Source: Datisca glomerata (lineage: Eukaryota; Streptophyta; Magnoliopsida; Cucurbitales; Datiscaceae). From it: a DNA stretch of 64,000 nt. The stretch lies in contig QANY01009406.1 in NCBI GenBank assembly GCA_003255025.1, forward strand, positions 372,001 through 436,000. Reading direction: 5' to 3'. Shown in pieces: positions 1 through 11,749 of the stretch. The notes under the pieces are model-generated. The model was not told where the DNA came from. It ran no database searches and saw only the letters and a list, made by a program, of their open reading frames with translations. Numbering within the stretch: position 1 is the first letter of the stretch; the number at the start of each line of letters is the position of its first letter. The position numbers and the translations under genes were made by a program.

Positions 1-1494
1 CTTTTATACATTGCTATTTTATTTATTATATTTTATACCCAGCATGCTTGGATAATTTTATTTTACGCAACTCACATTTAGATACCATGTAGTGTTAGGT
101 TTCTAAAAGGATAAGCATTTGTGATTGCACAATGAAGATAAAATTTAGCATAATCGATTATGGTATAAAATGAATAATTCTAGAAGCATGTTATTATTTT
201 TATTTAAATGTAAACTTTAATTTTAATAATCTCGCTAGATATTTAATTTTTTGTTAATTAAATTATGAGATTGTTAAAATTTAGATAAAATTATATTAAC
301 TTAAATATAATACTAATTGAGCACGCTTGTTTAATCGAAGTAGGTTGCTAAAGATTTTGTTGGGTGATTGCCTAATGTCACTTAGTAACCCATTGTAAGA
401 AAAGCTCACATGATTTAAAAAATCAAGTGGGAGCGAGATTCTTAATCGAAACTCACAGTCTCCATTATTGAATCATAGTTAGGCGCTAGGGTACATCGTC
501 TTCAATCTTGGAAGCTCCCTAAATGGGGGTACCCAAAGTATTAGATATTACAAGTATGATCTTCATAACGATCACCTTGATTAGTGAATAACTGGAAATG
601 ATCTGCCTGAGCAGGAGTTGTCCACATATTACAAGTCTGAGAGTGAAATAATAGTATACACTTGACTCGTTTTTGTAGTATCTCATATAAGCGGTTTCTA
701 TTACTTATTTTGAGAGAACAAAGGTGAATGTTAGTTAATTGCTAGATATTAATACTAGATTAGTAGGATTAGTATGTATTAATATCATATTGGTAATCAA
801 TTGGATTGAACTATCCTACCTAATTTTTTAAGAGAACAAAGCGTGCCTATGTTTATAAGAGTTGGAATATCGTTGCGTACATTGCATATTATTTTTTGAG
901 TTGTTATTTTCATGATATGATTTATGCTTTAATTAGAACGTGTTTGTAATGATTGAGAATTTTATTATTTTTCAATAATTAAAATGTTATCCATAAGCCC
1001 ATTAGCAATTCTATTGAAAATATTATTGACATTAATGGATATTAACTAGGATTTTAATCTGATTGTAGAAGGAAGCAAGTACACTTCTAATTAACGCTAC
1101 GCTAGATCTTTCTTAGAGCTCCTCTTATGAGAATAAATTAATATAGGCTATGTAGATAAATTGAGAAATAAGTTGGAACTATAGTAAATTCATTCTCTAT
1201 AGAAGTTGATATAATTATTAATCTCTAATAAGATGTCTGAATGGTAATGTGAAACACTTAGATGGCAAAGGAAACTCTGGTAGATGACCATATCCTTATG
1301 GTTGTTTGCTGAACCATCTGCATGGTTTAGTTAAGGTCTTGAAAACTTTTATTCATATTCTAAAATCCTTGTTGCATGTTTTCAAAGATAGTATGAATAC
1401 TATATCGAACGACCTCTCCGCCTTGGGATGTTTCTCCCTCAATTTTATTAGATCCAAAACTAGGAACTCGAGATTGAACAGATATAATTCTTGG
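1..1494. other. AT-rich stretch, unresolved repeat remnant
   Basis: No convincing gene is seen. The stretch is AT-rich, with a more complex block at about 420-700 that reads like the LTR or leader of an old retroelement. The short open frames here (for example 1306-1530) show no family motif. It ends where the Gypsy-1 5' LTR begins. Because Copia-1 pol resumes directly after the Gypsy-1 3' LTR, part of this stretch may be the 5' half of Copia-1, but I could not match it to Copia gag. Confidence 0.3.
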
Positions 1495-2018
1495 TGTCTG
1501 GCCACATTAGCGGAGAAGAAAAATAATTAAAGCAAATGCCACAAAAGCAGTATGAGAATAATTGAATTTGCCATGTTGACAAATCTGAAGAATCTGATCT
1601 GGAGCTACTCGCCTAACCAAGGTAGCTGAAGTATAAAAGTCACATAGGAATTCACGAAAGCCAGAGAAGCCAATCGAGAAAATCATCACCGTGACAAAAC
1701 TGGTAGCAATCACTACAACCGTCAGATTCACCACATACGTCAAATGATTCAAATTCAAAAAGTTGTTAATACTGAGAAGCAAGGCTCAGTTATTCTCTTA
1801 CAAGATTAAGCAAATTCTGGAAGATAAACTCAATCTTAAAGAAAATTCTATTTATTCTCACTTTATTTTGGGAATTAAGTTATATTATAAGCCTATAAAT
1901 ACATGCCAAATTATAAACTGAAGAATCATCGAATACAAGCCATTGCAAATTGCTTACTCTCGTGCTTATTTTCTCTACTCTTGATATTTTATATTTTAGA
2001 GGAAAACATTCCTTTACA
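1495..2018 (+). repeat. Gypsy-1 5' LTR
   Basis: 524 bp, beginning TGTCTGGCCACA and ending TTTACA. It aligns along its whole length with 8369-8891, with many substitutions. A TATA-like box (CCTATAAATACA) lies near 1893-1903, about 115 bp before the LTR end, where the retroelement promoter is expected. The canonical TG...CA ends fix the borders. Confidence 0.88.
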
Positions 2019-2040
2019 TTTTGGTGCTTTCATTGAGAGC
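2019..2040 (+). promoter_or_regulatory. Gypsy-1 primer-binding site
   Basis: TTTTGGTGCTTTCATTGAG follows the CA end of the 5' LTR directly. TTTTGGTG at the same position also follows the Gypsy-2 5' LTR. The tRNA partner was not identified. Confidence 0.6.
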
Positions 2041-2081
2041 TGAGAGAAAACGCTTGAGAAACCCACCCCAAAACACTAAAC

Positions 2082-3480
2082 ATGCCTATTACTAGATCCA
2101 ACGCATCCTATAATGGAGACAATGAAGCCATAAACACTAATGACCAAACAGATCAATCGACCCCACCAGCGGAGATACTCTAGACAATTCTGACTGAGAT
2201 ACGAGAGATGGAAGAGCGAAATGCAAAAACGTAGCACGATGTGTAGAGAGCTATGCAAGAACAACTCCATGCTCTTCAATAAGAGATGGCTCGAACGCGT
2301 GCTGAGATCAGCCAAAGAGCAAATAATGAAGAATAGGACATCCGTTCAGAAAATAACAGGTGAGAGGTGAGATAAGAAAACCACGAGAACAACATGAACA
2401 TGCAACGAGAAGAAGGGGAAATCCAGTCTCAGAACCAAGAAAAGGAGGTAACAGAGGAGATGCACCAGTCTAAAATTATCACCTAGGAAGCTATAAAAGA
2501 ATTACTAGAATGAAATATGTTGGAGATGAGGAACCTGGGGAGTACTGGAAAAAAGACCTTGGATCTCTCACCCGTACCCTGTTAAGTCCAGAGATTCTGT
2601 ACCCAATAAATTTTTGGCTCTAAAGTTCAAGTGTTACAAAGGGAAGACAGATCTAGTTGATCATCTCTGCCATTTCAGGCAGATAATGGCATTGTTACAT
2701 CATGCAGATGAGTTAATGTGCAGAATGTTCCTAACCAGTCTAGACGAAATGACCTTAAAATGGTATCATTCGCTCCTTCTTCATTCGATTATTAACTTTA
2801 CTATTATGTCTTCTGTCTTTCTGGGACAGTACTCCAAATATCGAGCAGTAATGGAGGACACGGAGTACCTACTCATGATCACGATCAAGGAAGAAGAATC
2901 CTTATAGGATTACACCAATAGATTCAAAGATGAAATGGCGAAGGTGGAAAACTGTGATGATCGGATGGTCAGACTGGCTTTTAGAAGAGGGTTACGACCA
3001 AACTCACATTTGTTCGAAGACTTGTCCAAAACAAAACCTTTATCTATAGCAAAGACTTTCCAAAGGGCTCAGACTTATATCACACTAGAAGAAAAAAAAA
3101 GAGTCTTTGAAAGAAAATGAATGAAAAAAGGAAGAATCACAGAAGTGAGAAAGGAACTCCAGCTCAGAAAGGAAAAGGACTGACAAGACTGACAAAACTA
3201 ATGAAAGGGGTGGAAAACGGGGAAGAATAGAGTATCATAGGAAAGACTCGAGTAGAGTACATAGAAGAAACAAGGTCTACACACCGTTGACCCTCCCAGT
3301 GAATCAGATCTTAGAACAGATTAAGGACAAGCCATGGTTAAAAAGGCCAGTGCCAGTTACAAAGACAAAGATATGTATTTTTCTGCTATCAGATATTGTT
3401 TTCAACTCAAAGAATATATTGAAGAACTTATAAAAGATGGATATCTGGGCCGGTTTATGAAAAGAGAATAGCAGAAACAT
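2082..3480 (+). pseudogene. Gypsy-1 gag remnant
   Basis: Gag starts at the ATG at 2082 (MPITRSNASYNGDN...), 42 bp after the primer-binding site, and runs through several stops. The best part is the Retrotrans_gag domain at about 2614-3120 (KWYHSLLLHSI, then AKVENCDDRMVRLAFRRGL). One stop, TAG at 2906-2908, interrupts the domain where Gypsy-2 has an open codon (SLREYT-HHFKDEMAK). The same N-terminal wording (RSNA, NGDN, DQ/DQP-TPP) recurs in Gypsy-2 gag, showing that the two elements share an internal family. It is not translatable as it stands. Confidence 0.85.
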
Positions 3481-3570
3481 TAGGCAAAAAAAGAAGACTG
3501 TGGTGATGAAAAGAATACTCTTTGTGTTGTCAGCACTATCATTGCATTAACGGAGCAGGAAGGAACAAAA

Positions 3571-4968
3571 ATGAAGGAAAGGAAGCAAAACTATAAGAAA
3601 CCAATGTTAGATAAGCGCATGGAGAACCACTCATCTGACAACGAGAATCTCCCGTTAATATTTGTTGTTGATCTAGATCTCGAACACGACAGACACCATA
3701 ACGATGCACTTATAATTTTGATACAGGTCGGTAATTTCCTTTTGAGAAGAGTTCTGGTAGATGATAGAAGCACGGTTAACATACTGTACCAGACCCATTA
3801 AAAAATATGTCTATGGGAGATTAGAAGCTGCAGGGGACATCACAACCGTTGATAGGTTTTAATGAAGCTATCAACTACTCAGAGGGGATCCTTACTCTCC
3901 CTATAAGAGTTGAACCTTTTAATCATATGACTGAGTTTATGATTCTAGATACTTTATCCCCGTACAACGTCATTCTGGGAAGAACATGACTACATAAGAT
4001 GAAAGTTGTACCATCAACCTTCTACCAAGTGTTAAAATACCCATCGTCGAAATGAATCAAGACCATCAAAGGAGACTAGGCTTTAGCCCACATCTGTTCT
4101 GTGACTACATTGTAGTCTGCAAAGAAAAAGTGTACAGAAGAAACAGATCTCAAACAGCCAACGGAAGCAACTCAATAGCAATAAAAGGACGACGGGTTAG
4201 ACGGCCTGAGGTACGAGGCGGGGGAACATACATTATTGGTGTGCTTAGAAGAAGGAACACAAAAGATGACAAATATCACCATCTACCTCGAACAAGCAGA
4301 GAAAGACATGTTGATCGACTTTCTACGAAGGAACAAAGATGTTTTTACCACTACTACGCAAGAAATGTCAGGGATTCCATAAGAGATTATACGCCATGAG
4401 TTGAACACGGATCCAGTAGTAAAATCAGTAAAATAGAAGAAAATGAGTTTCATGCCTAAACATAACAAAGCAATAAAGGAGGAAGTAGATAAGATATTAA
4501 ACGCATGATTCATTCGAGAAGTTGACTATCCGGAGTGGCTGGCCAATGTGGTGGTGGTACAAAAAAAGAATGGCAAATCGAGAATCTGTGTGGATTTCAC
4601 CTACTGAAGCAAAGCTTGTCCAAAGGATGACTATCCGCTGCCCATAATTGACCAAATGGTAGATGCCACATCTGGACATGAACTCATCATATTTATGAGA
4701 GCCTACTCTAGATATAACTAGGTGAAACTGTTCTAACTTGACAACAAAACTTCTTTCATTACTGAATATGGCATCTATTGTTATAAAGTAATGCTATTTG
4801 GGATGAAAAATATAGGAGTTACATATCAGAGATTGGTGAATAAATTTTTCCAGAGTGATATTGGAAGAAATATGGAGGTATAAGTGGACAACATGTTGGT
4901 AAAATGCAAAGGCCGAGAAAACCATATCCAAGATCTATAAGAGGTTTTCTCAGTCCTAAGAAGATCTA
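3571..4968 (+). pseudogene. Gypsy-1 protease and reverse transcriptase remnant
   Basis: At 3660-4030, in two frames, is a retropepsin-like segment (RRVLVDDRSTVNILY, later MILDTLSPYNVILGR and LHKMKVVPSTFYQVLKY). From about 4260 the reverse transcriptase follows: LRRNKDVF, NKAIKEEVDKIL, YPEWLANVVVVQKKNGKSR, then CPKDDYPLPIIDQMVDAT and finally VDNMLVKCKGRENHIQD. The last is the degraded YVDDMLVKS catalytic strand, with the second Asp read as Asn. Several stops and a frameshift are present. The sequence stops being reverse transcriptase at about 4965, at the internal deletion junction. Confidence 0.88.
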
Positions 4969-4971
4969 GTC

Positions 4972-5140
4972 CTAAGAAAAGTCTTTCAAATAGAAGGAAA
5001 GTTTGGGCCAACTTGGGAAGGACCATACATAATCAAATGGCATATGAGGAACTAGGTATTACTACTTGACAACAGAGGAAGGATCAGACCTGGTAAAACC
5101 ATTGAATGCATCTCATTTAAAGAAGTACGTTGTGTAATTA
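4972..5140 (+). pseudogene. Gypsy-1 integrase C-terminal scrap
   Basis: The translated frame gives KVFQIEGKFGPTWEGPYI followed by a weak match to the end of plant Gypsy integrase (the GKFGPTWEGPY motif just before the chromodomain-like tail). It directly abuts the reverse transcriptase, so connection, RNase H and the integrase DDE core are deleted. The direct repeat AGTCCTAAGAA at 4952-4962 and again from about 4968 marks the junction. Confidence 0.75.
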
Positions 5141-5223
5141 TGATTTTATAGTGAATATTTTTCCCGTGGTTTTTTCCCGCAAGGGTTTCCACGTAAAAAT
5201 CTCTGGTGTCAACCTTCTAACTC

Positions 5224-5870
5224 TTCTTTTAGAGAGCACATCAAGCAACTAAGAGCGCAAGTCCTTGGGATGGGGAATTCTTAAGTCCTACTCTCAAAAG
5301 GAACTAAGGGCGCAAGTCCTTGGGAGGGGCAACTCATAAGTCCTACTCTTAGAAGGAACTAAGAGATCAAGTACTTAGGAGGGGCAATTCATAAGCCCTA
5401 CTCTAAAAAAAAATTAAGGGCTCAAGTCCTTGGGAGGGGCAAGTAATAAGTTCCACTCTCAGAAGGAACTAAGGGTGCAAGTTCTTGGGAGGGGAAATTC
5501 AGAAGTCATACTCTTAAAAAAAAAACTAAGGGCACAAGTCTTTGGGAGGGGCAATTCATAAGTCTTACTCTTAGAACGAACTAAAGGCATAAGTTCTTGG
5601 GAGGGGCAAATCAAAAGTCCTACACTCAGAAGGAACTAAGGGCACAAGTTCTTAGGAGGGGAAATTCATAAGTCTTACTCTCAGAAGGAACTAAGTGTGT
5701 AAGTCCTTGAGAGGGGTAATTCATAAGTCCTACTCTCAGAAGGAACTAAGGACGCAAGTCCTTGGGAGGGGCAATTCATAAGCCATACTCTCAAAAGAAA
5801 TTAAAGGCGTAAGTCCTTGACAAAGGTAACACATAAGTCTTACTCTAAAAATGAATTGAAACACAAGCCG
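5224..5870 (+). repeat. 55-bp tandem repeat array in Gypsy-1
   Basis: About 11 imperfect copies of a unit of 55-56 bp are present. Each holds AACTAAGGGCGCAAGTCC, TTGGGAGGGGCAATTCATAAG and TCCTACTCTCAGAAGG (pieces given separately). The array lies after the integrase tail and before the antisense gene. A related array with four to five copies, in the opposite orientation, occupies the same position in Gypsy-2 (15640-15930). It is therefore a family feature and not a chance satellite. Confidence 0.9.
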
Positions 5871-6386
5871 TGATGGTCAAAGAGCAAGAACAAAAGAAAG
5901 AGAATGGAATAAAAAAAACTTCAAGAGCTGAGCCTAGACCAGAAGGCAGAGTTGGGCTCAGATAAAAAAACTCAAAAGTAAAAGTTTTAAAAGCAGAGCT
6001 CAGAAGTTAATGATGTGAAAGTTTCAGAAGCTGAACTTAGACCAGGAAGCTCAAACCCGAACGCAAGAGCTTTGACATTCCTGAAAAGAAAAAGTCAGAA
6101 CTTCAGAATCAAAGAAAGAACTTCAGAACATAAATTCTTATCTAGAGATTAGTACTTCATTTCAAGTCAGAGAAAGTAATACATATAGAAGTCTATGAGG
6201 TAAAATTTTCCAGATTAAAAATTTCGATTGATATAGCTTTGAAGGAAGATAAAAAGCAAGGAATTTGAAAAAGCTTCTACATTGATAAGATGGGAGTACA
6301 TAAAAGTTACACTTGCAAATCGCTTAAAAAATTAAAACTAAAGAGAAGTTGTGTCCTCATTCTGCACTTTAGAAGAAAGGCATTTT

Positions 6387-8120
6387 TTACAAAGGGAGTA
6401 TCGTCAGTGGGGGATAGACATATTTTGTGAGGGGAGTATCGTCAGCGGCTCCATAATGGTTGATCTCAGCTCGACCTACATAAGTGGTGGCTTCACTATG
6501 CTCATTAATAGGAACATCACAGAGAGGTTTCCTTGGAGGAGCCTTCATTAAGCCATCTCTGTAACCCAAACTATAGATTACCAGCTTGGCTTCATAAAAA
6601 AGAGCCTTATATTTTTCTCCAACCTCTTTCTCTTTTTGTTCCGAGCTTTGGCTTTGCTTGCCTTAATAGTTGCCAAAGACTCTTTAGCAGCCTTTATGCT
6701 TCTTTCATAGCTCCCAGAGATTCTGTCAGACTAAGAATCTTTGCCTTAGCCCCATCGACTTCTGCCGCTTGCTTCTTCATTGTCCTATCAAGCACAAATT
6801 TTGACTCTTACAACTGAGCAACTTCTTCACGAAGACCTTCAATGATGCCAGTAGAATAAGCAACATCCCTTTGGAGCTTCTGCAACACCAAGTATTGAGC
6901 AGCATGATGCTATTAAAGAACATTATGGTGAATAAAGACTTGGGGAGAAAACAAAAATGGTGAGAAAAAAAATGGGAATAACTACGAAAATTACAAAGAA
7001 CCGTACTCATACTAAGCCATGACTAAGGGAGGAAAAGAGGTTGCTAACTCCTTAGTTGTGAGTCCTAACCAGATCTGTCTCAAGATTAATCCCACGGGCA
7101 ACTGCGTGAGAAGACTGAGCGTAATCTAAGAAGTAGGCTGTTAATAGTATATCAACAATTTTCTTGAACTGCCAAGGGCCAAGACCACCAACTGCACCCT
7201 GAGATCCAGACGTAGGGTCTTGACTGGTGACTGGCAGAGCTAGTGTGGAAACAATGAGAGAGGGAGAAGTAACTGAATGGAGGGGTGAATCCTCATCCTG
7301 AATGGAAGAAGCATTCAGAACGGGATGATCTCTTAAAGAGCTGGTCTCGTCTAATCAGGGGTGATTTCACCTCCCAAATTCACCCACCATGGTACGAAGG
7401 CGTTTATACATAATTATTTTCTCTTTCACTCTCTAAAGAGTCAAAATCTGAACCGCTGGGGGAAGATTGGCGTGAATCTCACACTTAGTAGGAAGGAGAT
7501 GTTGGGGTAGATGTGGTAGACGGAGCTGAATGAGAAACAATGGGCAGGTCTTGTGGTAGAACGGAGAATCGCACAACAATAAGGGGCACGACTGAACTTG
7601 AGGGCTGAAAGCAAGCAAGCTTAACATCACCGCGCGGGTCTAGGAGATCAGACCAACTTCTATACCGACAATGAAAAGCAAGGATTAACTTCTCTACAAT
7701 CTCCTGGGTTATGTAAGGCTTCATGTTCTTAAACTTATCTACATAGAAAGAGAAGACCAACATAAGAAAAAAAAAAGAACAAATAATAAGGGCAGATTTA
7801 AAGATAAACATGATTTGGAAATGGGGGACCGACTACTTACTGAACGTTCTGAAGTTCCTGAGAATTCTCCAGCGGCCATCACCGCCCCAATTTTCGTTAA
7901 TCACAAGAACATCCATCTCCCAATTTTTATCACCCGGGGGAATATTGGTCACCATTAGCCCCCTCTTTTCTGAAGTTCGATTGGAAAGGTAGTAAATCTC
8001 ATCCCTAGGTTTGATTACGTAATAGAATCTCAATTCGTCAACTCCCACATCAAAACCAAACCACTTATTCAAAGCCTCAAAACTGAGGATGATCCTATAG
8101 GTACTGGGAGTCAATTTTGA
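6387..8120 (-). pseudogene. Antisense gene of Gypsy-1 ('transposase, putative gypsy type' family)
   Basis: A gene on the strand opposite to gag-pol fills the region before the 3' LTR. Reading leftwards from about 8114, exon 1 encodes STYRIILSFEALNKWFGF, VGVDELRFYYVIKP, YYLSNR and later ENWGGDGRWRILRNFRTFS. This is the layout of the plant 'putative gypsy type transposon' domain (Pfam PF04195). A GTAAGT donor at 7840 and a TAG acceptor at 7739 define a 102-nt intron. Exon 2 continues NKFKNMKPYITQEIVEKL and SWSDLLDPR. Further left (about 6900-6570) is a coiled-coil region ending in YSLGYRDGLMKAPP. Stops are present in the coiled coil and the N-terminus is missing, so it is broken. The Gypsy-2 counterpart lies at 13085-15183. 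Its biochemical function is unknown. Confidence 0.8.
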
Positions 8121-8368
8121 AGGGGCAAGACCACACCAATATTGATGTGAACAGGAGAATGAAACGACACAAGAGAAAGCTCACGCAACCATCAAACGTA
8201 TGTCATTTAGTAAGGTAACTATTATTATTGTTAAGTTTTGCAAGTCATCATTATTATTGCACGTCCCAATAAATCTAGTGTTGAAGATCGAGAAATCAAA
8301 TTATTACACCTAAATGAAGAGAGACTTCATCAAGTCTAATGGGGTAAATGAACAAGAATATCTTTCGA

Positions 8369-8891
8369 TGTACAGCCACATCAGTGGAGAAGAAAAATAA
8401 TTAAAGCAAATGCCACAGAAGTAGTATGGGAATAGTTGAATTTACCATGTTGGCAATTCTGAATAATCTAATCCGGAGCTACTCGCCTCACTAAGGTAGT
8501 TGAAGTATAAAATTCACATAGGAAATCATGAAAGCCAGAAAAGCCAATCGGGGGAATTTCGCCATGGCAAAGCTGGTAGCAATCAGTACAACCGTCAGAT
8601 TCGCCACCCTACGCCAAATGATTAATATTTAAAAAGTTGTTAATACTAATGAGCAAGACTCAGTTATTCATCTAAAAGATGAAGCAAATCCTAGAAGATA
8701 AACTCAATCTCAAAGAATATTTTGTTCATTCTCGTGTTATTTCAGGGATTAAGTTGTATTATAAGCCTATAAATACATGTCAAGTTATAAATTGAAGGAT
8801 CATCGAATACAAGCCATTGTAAATTGTTTACTCCGTGCTTATTTTCTCTGCTCTAAATATTTTCTATTTTAGAGGAAAAAATTCTTTTACA
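8369..8891 (+). repeat. Gypsy-1 3' LTR
   Basis: 523 bp, TGTACAGCCACA...TTTTACA. It matches 1495-2018 throughout with many point differences and small indels, so the insertion is not recent. The CCTATAAATACA box is conserved near 8763-8775. Copia-1 coding sequence resumes directly after the CA at 8891. Confidence 0.88.
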
Positions 8892-11690
8892 GAGAATCTA
8901 AAGACACAATTTGTGTTAAACATGACTCAGTCCACTTCTTCTTTTAGGCTTAAACTTAGCCCAAATAAGATGAAGAAGATAAAGGTACCCAAATAGAGTT
9001 TACTTAGAGTAAGAAAGGGAGAGTCAGATTCAATGGGAAGTACTTTTACTATGGGAAGATTGGATAGAAGAAAACTAGCTAAAAGGTTTTCTTAATTAAA
9101 AAGAGCTGAAACACGCATCTCATTACGAAATGATCAATGATTAATTATACTACGTCTTGGTGTGTAGACTCTAAAATCACTAATCACATTCATAATTCTT
9201 TGTGAGAGTTCTAGAAAATCAGAAAAACTAAATGAAAGGGTTTGCATGTTGTTCTTTGGGTAGAGGCATATGCACTATTTTAGATTGTACATTTAATTCT
9301 AAATTTTTGTCGCATGATATGGAATAAAATAATGGTATACATAGAACATTATAGAAGAGAAAAGTTTCTCAAGATAACTATATGTCAATAACTTATGTCT
9401 AGGTCATTTAATCAAAATATGATTTGAGTACTAGTAAGAAACAAGCTTAATAGCCTTTAGAACTCTTACCGGTAAGCGAATCCATTATTGATAAGAATAT
9501 GACCAAGAGTCATTTTTGAGACAGAAGGACGTAGAGGTATGTGACGTAAATATTGGAGTATATTACTTGAGTGGACAAGTGAAAGTCTAGGTGAGGGGTG
9601 GCTATAAGTATAATGTCAATTTTATTGATGAGTACCATAGATATGACTACGTTTGTCTTATGTTTCTCGATTCTGAAATTTTTAAGAAATAGTTTAGAAT
9701 TAAAGTCAAGAATGCATTGGAGAGACAAATTATATCCTTTCGATTTGATCGAATAAGTAAATATCTCTTAATGACATTCACAGACTATAAGGTAAATATT
9801 AGGATTGTATCCCAGTTGGTTATATCTGGGTCAGCCTAGAGAATTGTGTAACAGCAAGGGAAAATATTTTCTTTTAACATGATGAGATCTATGTACACTT
9901 AATTAATTGGCCCATTTTCTTTTTTAGGATTAGCTTTATAGATTACGTATTTCGAGTCTAACATCATCTTTGGCAGTTCTTGAAACATTACAAGAATTAA
10001 AGAATGTTCGTAAACCTAGTTTACATAACCTTCATATATGTGGATGTCTAGCACACATGCTAAATGAGAATGTTGCCAAGCTAGATGGCAGACCAAAATG
10101 CAAAAAGGAACGTGTGTTATATGTTTTTATAGTACCAATAATAAGAAGTGTTTGTAAATATAAACATTGTATTCTTAAAAGATTTCAAAATGAATATCTA
10201 GTCATATTTCAAAATGAATATCTAGACTTAACACAAATGTAGAACAACTTTGATAATCGCAATCCAATTAGTAAAAGATAAGTCTAGAAATTTTTTAGAA
10301 TCCAATTATTCAAAAGAATAAGAATGAAGTACTTCCTAGTAGTACATAACCTTATTGTAGTGGGAGCATTTCTCATTGATATGAGAAGCATATGTTCCTA
10401 GGAGAATCTGATCTAGTAATCTTGGTGGAAAATATGCTAGATCCCAATCACTACGTTATACTGGGAGAGGATCACGACCAAGTGAAATATTCATGTTCAA
10501 GTGAGAAATTTTCAAGTCCATCTTGGAGGAACATGACTCAGATCTCAGAAACTACATAGAAGTTGTAAATGATGTAAAATAAATCATTGACTTCAAGCAA
10601 TGAAATCAGTAAATGACTCCATTAACTCTAATGGAGTATGGAAACTTGTAGTAGCCTTAAAATATTTGGTGCCGAAGATCTACAAGCGAAAGAGAGACGT
10701 CGAACAGGGACAAGATCTTCAAGGCTAGACTTGTTGAGAAATGACATACTTAGAGAGATGATATTAAGTATAGCAGATTAATTTCACTAATAGCCAAGCT
10801 CATGTCTATAAAGATATTGTATCAATTTTAGTTCGTCTCGTTTATGAGTTTTGGCAAATGGATGTGAAGAACGCTATCTTGTATGGCGATCTTTAAGAAC
10901 ATATCTTTACGTCTCAATTTTTCAGATTTGTCCCTAAAGGCCAGGAATTATGATATACATGATGCATTAGTCCAGCAATGAATTTAAGGATGCATTAATG
11001 ACTTAGAACATTATGTTGATCATGCAATCAAAGTTTTGATTTTGATCAAGGTCATAATGAGTCATGTCAGTACAAGAGAAATGAAGAAAACATAATGATT
11101 TTCTTGGTGTTTTATGTAGATGACATTTCATCATTAGGAATGATGTAGAATTAAATCATTTTGTCCGAATTTACGATATGGAAGACTTTGGAAAAGTGTT
11201 ATTCATTCTAAGCATTAAGTTCTTTCGAGACTTAAATATAGAATGATATACTTAGCTTGAACTACGTAGATAATAATATGTTTGTATATGTGTACAATGA
11301 TGGATTCCAAGAAAGGGCTTGTTACCCATTTAGGTTTGAAACCTATGTATTTTGTCAGTATCTTATGACATATGATGAAATATATAACATGAAGACAACT
11401 CATTTGTTTTTTGTAGTGGGAAGTCTTAAGTAACTTATATTGTACACCAGATGTATATTTTGTAGTAGGCTTAGTCAGAAGATATCAATTAAATCCTAGA
11501 AGATTTCACTAGATAGTTGTGAAATATATATTCAAGTATCTAAGGAGAATTAAACATTATGTGCTCGTCTATCATGGTGAGAATCTTATAACAGTTCAAT
11601 TTATGGATTAAGATTTCCAGTTAGATTATTTGAACCGCAGAACCCAGCAGACCCATTTACAAAGACTTTAGCCATAACGTATTTGGGCCA
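8892..11690 (+). pseudogene. Copia-1 gag-pol remnant
   Basis: The expected Ty1/Copia order can be read in pieces. Near 9160 is the protease site (CVDSKITNHIHNSL, normally DSGATNH). Near 9400-9790 is the start of integrase, including a VRGGYKYNVNFIDEYHRY-like segment. At 9970-10240 is the integrase end (RKPSLHNLHICGCLAHML). At about 10600-10700 is the reverse transcriptase start (NGVWKLV, IYKRKR). QMDVKNAILYGDL lies near 10857 and YVDD near 11117. The RNase H tail (ADPFTKTLA) is near 11648. Stops and frameshifts occur throughout. The 5' end is cut where Gypsy-1 lies. Confidence 0.85.
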
Positions 11691-11749
11691 CATGTAGAGA
11701 ACATGGGGGTTAGGCTGATTATAGATGTGTTTTAGGGCAAGTGAGAGAT

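Larger units (their letters stand above)
1495..8891 (+). mobile_element. Gypsy-1, decayed Ty3/Gypsy LTR retrotransposon
   Basis: Two direct LTRs (1495-2018 and 8369-8891) flank gag, protease and reverse-transcriptase remnants in the order expected for Ty3/Gypsy. These are followed by an integrase C-terminal scrap, a 55-bp tandem array, and an antisense gene. All coding parts carry stops and frameshifts. Reverse transcriptase is joined directly to the integrase tail, so RNase H and most of integrase are missing. No 5-bp target duplication is evident: the flanks read cttgg on the left and gagaa on the right. The insertion is therefore old or rearranged. Internally it is closely related to Gypsy-2 (about 13085-29038), but the LTRs differ in sequence and length. 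Confidence 0.9.

Noticed and set aside
1..1494. Left flank taken as Copia-1 gag interrupted by Gypsy-1
   Set aside because: Attractive because Copia-1 pol resumes at 8892, but I could not read Copia gag in any frame and no target duplication joins the two flanks.
5224..5870. Tandem array considered as a CRISPR-like array
   Set aside because: The units are contiguous 55-bp repeats without unique spacers, inside a plant retrotransposon.
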